Source: Corynebacterium jeikeium
GTDB lineage: Bacteria > Actinomycetota > Actinomycetes > Mycobacteriales > Mycobacteriaceae
Assembly: GCF_028609885.1 (NCBI RefSeq)
Contig: NZ_CP063195.1
Span: 248,001-312,000, forward strand
DNA: 64,000 bases
Reading direction: 5' to 3'
The position numbers and the translations under genes were made by a program. The notes below the pieces were generated by a model. It saw nothing but the letters and a program-made list of their open reading frames with translations. It ran no database searches and was not told the DNA's origin. Of the stretch, positions 62,212-64,000 are shown one piece after another (the first letter of the stretch is position 1; every line of letters starts with the position of its first letter).

Positions 62212-63470
62212 TGTCCACCAACCTGCCGACCCTCCGCCTGTGCACCGCCGGCTCCGTCGACGACGGCAAGTCCACCTTCGTGGGCCGCTTGCTGCACGAT
62301 ACGAAGTCCATCCTGGCCGACCAGTATGAGTCCGTAGAGCGCGTTTCCAACGCCAAGGGCCTGGAGAACCCGGATCTGTCGCTTCTGGTCGATGGTCTGC
62401 GTGCCGAGCGCGAACAGGGCATCACCATCGATGTGGCCTACCGTTACTTCGCCACCGACAAGCGCAGCTTCATCCTGGCCGACACCCCGGGGCACGTGCA
62501 GTACACGCGCAACACCGTCACGGGCCTGTCCACCTCGGAGCTCGTCATTGTTCTGGTTGACGCCCGCAACGGCGTGATCGAGCAGACCCGTCGCCACCTG
62601 ACCGTGGCTGCGATGATGAAGATCTCCCACGTTATCGTGGCCGTGAACAAGATCGACGCGGTCGATTTCAGCGAGCAGGTCTTCAATGATGTGAAGTCCG
62701 ACGTGGATGCGCTGGTCTCCGAGCTGGGTCTGGCGCACGTCGACGTCATTCCGACCTCCGCGCTGCTGGGCGATAATGTCGTCGAACGCAGCCAGAACAC
62801 CCCCTGGTACACGGGCCCGTCCGTGCTGGAGATCCTGGAGACCACCGAGCCGGCGAAGAACATCGCTGACGTGGAGCGCGGCCTGCGCTTCCCGATCCAG
62901 ATCGTCATCCGCGACCACGCCACCGACCACCGTGGCTACGCAGGCCGCATCACCGCGGGCAAGGTGTCCGTCGGCGATAAGGTGCTGGCCGATGGCCGCG
63001 AGGCGATCATCGAGGGCATCGACGGCCCGGCAGGGGAGCAGCAGACCGCCACCCGCGGCGAGTCCGTCTCCCTGCGCCTGGACCGCGACATTGACCTGTC
63101 TCGCGGGGACATCATCGCCGCCTCCGACCTGCCGGAGCCTCAGCAGTCCTTCACTGCAACGGTCTTCCACCTGTCCGAGACCCCGGTGCGCCTGCGCAGC
63201 AATGTGCTGGTGCGTTACGGCACCGCGCTGGTGCGCGGCCGCGTGGATGAGGTCATCCGTCGCGTGGACATCTCCGGCCGCAACCGCAGCGAGGAGGAGA
63301 TCGCCCACGGTAGCGCCGACGAGCTGGCCCTCAACGACATCGCGGAGGTGCGCGTGACGGTGGCCGAGCCGCTGCCCGTCGAAACCTACCGCCGCGGCGG
63401 TCGCGTGGGTTCCCTGCTGCTGATCAACCCCGGTAGTGGCGACACCCTGACCGCAGGTCTGGTGAACTAA
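62211..63470 (+). CDS. cysN: Sulfate adenylyltransferase subunit 1 (GTPase)
   Basis: A 419-residue EF-Tu-like GTPase that drives APS formation by CysD. G1 is TAGSVDDGKSTFVGRLL, G3 is LADTPGHVQYTRN and G4 is VNKIDAVD. Two beta-barrel domains follow. It ends at the size of the stand-alone subunit, so no APS-kinase (CysC) domain is fused; that agrees with APS, not PAPS, as the reduced intermediate. Confidence 0.96.
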   Translation: MSTNLPTLRLCTAGSVDDGKSTFVGRLLHDTKSILADQYESVERVSNAKGLENPDLSLLVDGLRAEREQGITIDVAYRYFATDKRSFILADTPGHVQYTRNTVTGLSTSELVIVLVDARNGVIEQTRRHLTVAAMMKISHVIVAVNKIDAVDFSEQVFNDVKSDVDALVSELGLAHVDVIPTSALLGDNVVERSQNTPWYTGPSVLEILETTEPAKNIADVERGLRFPIQIVIRDHATDHRGYAGRITAGKVSVGDKVLADGREAIIEGIDGPAGEQQTATRGESVSLRLDRDIDLSRGDIIAASDLPEPQQSFTATVFHLSETPVRLRSNVLVRYGTALVRGRVDEVIRRVDISGRNRSEEEIAHGSADELALNDIAEVRVTVAEPLPVETYRRGGRVGSLLLINPGSGDTLTAGLVN

Positions 63471-63471
63471 C

Positions 63472-64000
63472 ATGACTCGGCCGGCACCCATCATCTGCTT
63501 GGCGCATGGATCCCGCCACCCGCAGGCGGACCAGGCGGTCTTCGAGATCGCCGAGCGCATTTCCGAAAGCACTGGGCTGCCGGCCTTCGCCGCCTTCCTG
63601 GACTTCCACCCCGCCACCCTCACGACGGTCGCCCACCGCGTTGTCGCGGCCGGCTACTCGGAGGCGGTAGTGGTTCCTTTGCTGTTCACGCAGGCTTTCC
63701 ACGCTCGCTTCGACGTTCCTGCCGCAATTGCTGAGGCCGTTGACTCTATTGACGCCACCTCGTCCGCCCGCCTGACCCTCCACCTCACTGATGGCTTGGG
63801 AACCGGTGCGGACATGGAGGAGCTGGTTGCCGACTTCACGGCCCAGTACCTCGCTGGCAGTAGTGCTGACAGCACTGACAAGCTCGCGCTGTACTCCGTG
63901 GGCTCCAGCCAGCCGGGTGCGAACGAGGCCGTCGCCGAGTTCGCCGGCCGCGTCGGCGCCCGCCTGAACATGCGCAGCACCCGCGCCTTCGTCGCCACCG
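63472..64000 (+). CDS. Sirohydrochlorin chelatase-like protein (partial)
   Basis: The first 176 codons of a CbiX/SirB-type protein; the frame runs off the window end. ICLAHGSRHPQADQAV carries the metal-binding His-Gly-Ser motif at the start, and VVVPLLFTQAFHARFDVP the second His, as in class II chelatases that insert iron into sirohydrochlorin for siroheme. This cofactor is needed by CysI. In C. glutamicum the equivalent position is cysY. It begins 1 base after the cysN stop. Confidence 0.85.
   Translation, partial: MTRPAPIICLAHGSRHPQADQAVFEIAERISESTGLPAFAAFLDFHPATLTTVAHRVVAAGYSEAVVVPLLFTQAFHARFDVPAAIAEAVDSIDATSSARLTLHLTDGLGTGADMEELVADFTAQYLAGSSADSTDKLALYSVGSSQPGANEAVAEFAGRVGARLNMRSTRAFVAT

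Overview
This 64 kb window is high-GC actinobacterial chromosome, most likely from a Corynebacterium. The main reasons are the fpr-cysI-cysX-cysH-cysD-cysN-chelatase sulfate-assimilation block behind operators of the McbR type (TAGAC-N6-GTCTA), a clpB gene behind HspR-type HAIR boxes, an fba-DUF3151 pair, and a Rib-repeat surface protein. I cannot name the species. The fatty-acid genes and the Rib-type surface antigen would suit the lipophilic jeikeium/urealyticum-like group, but that is inference.

Layout. 1-2297 (minus): a TRAP transporter dctP-dctQ-dctM, with dctM cut by the window edge. 2464-9032: clpB with two HAIR operators, an aldehyde dehydrogenase, a DUF4333 lipoprotein and a GltS-type carrier. 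9076-11986: a rhodanese-like protein without its catalytic Cys, a PTS EIIA-like protein without either active-site His, a membrane protein and an SDR. 12050-17036: a glycine-cleavage operon gcvP-gcvT-gcvH behind a tandem glycine riboswitch. 17048-25802: core genes (acidic membrane protein, pyrE, a TrmH-type methylase, a GH76 protein, fba, DUF3151, an EEP-fold protein, a FUSC protein). 25916-31276: a large Rib-repeat surface protein gene split by an IS256-family element with a perfect 9-bp target duplication. 31289-37194: an unknown gene, purA, a carnitine/choline acyltransferase and an acyl-CoA synthetase. 37200-39373: nrdI-nrdF, where NrdF has the Q/S/K substitutions of metal-free class Ie ribonucleotide reductase, divergent from a flavin-binding protein across a repeated operator. 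39370-45483: an SDR / acyl-CoA dehydrogenase / APH-type kinase operon (a split ACAD10/11-like pair), a histidine phosphatase, a TetR regulator and a nucleoside hydrolase. 45880-47301: a second identical IS copy. 47418-49736: metE. 50184-52866: an ECF transporter with a fused, half-degenerate ATPase. 52863-56551: a Rieske lipoprotein, purT, trhO and a GNAT. 56596-64000: the sulfate-assimilation genes.

How the genes work together. metE and both sulfate promoters carry McbR-like operators placed on plausible -35/-10 boxes, so methionine and cysteine supply look co-regulated. Glycine would switch on its own cleavage system. The fad, SDR, ACAD and acyltransferase genes suggest active use of fatty or hydroxy acids.

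Most unusual non-coding signal: three intergenic copies of an element exactly 124 bp long (20277-20400, 45553-45676, 55749-55872), with 24-bp inverted termini, a conserved centre and diverged spacers that align without gaps. Each locus also carries extra solo termini and duplicated 3' ends of the gene upstream. I saw no tRNA, rRNA or CRISPR array.
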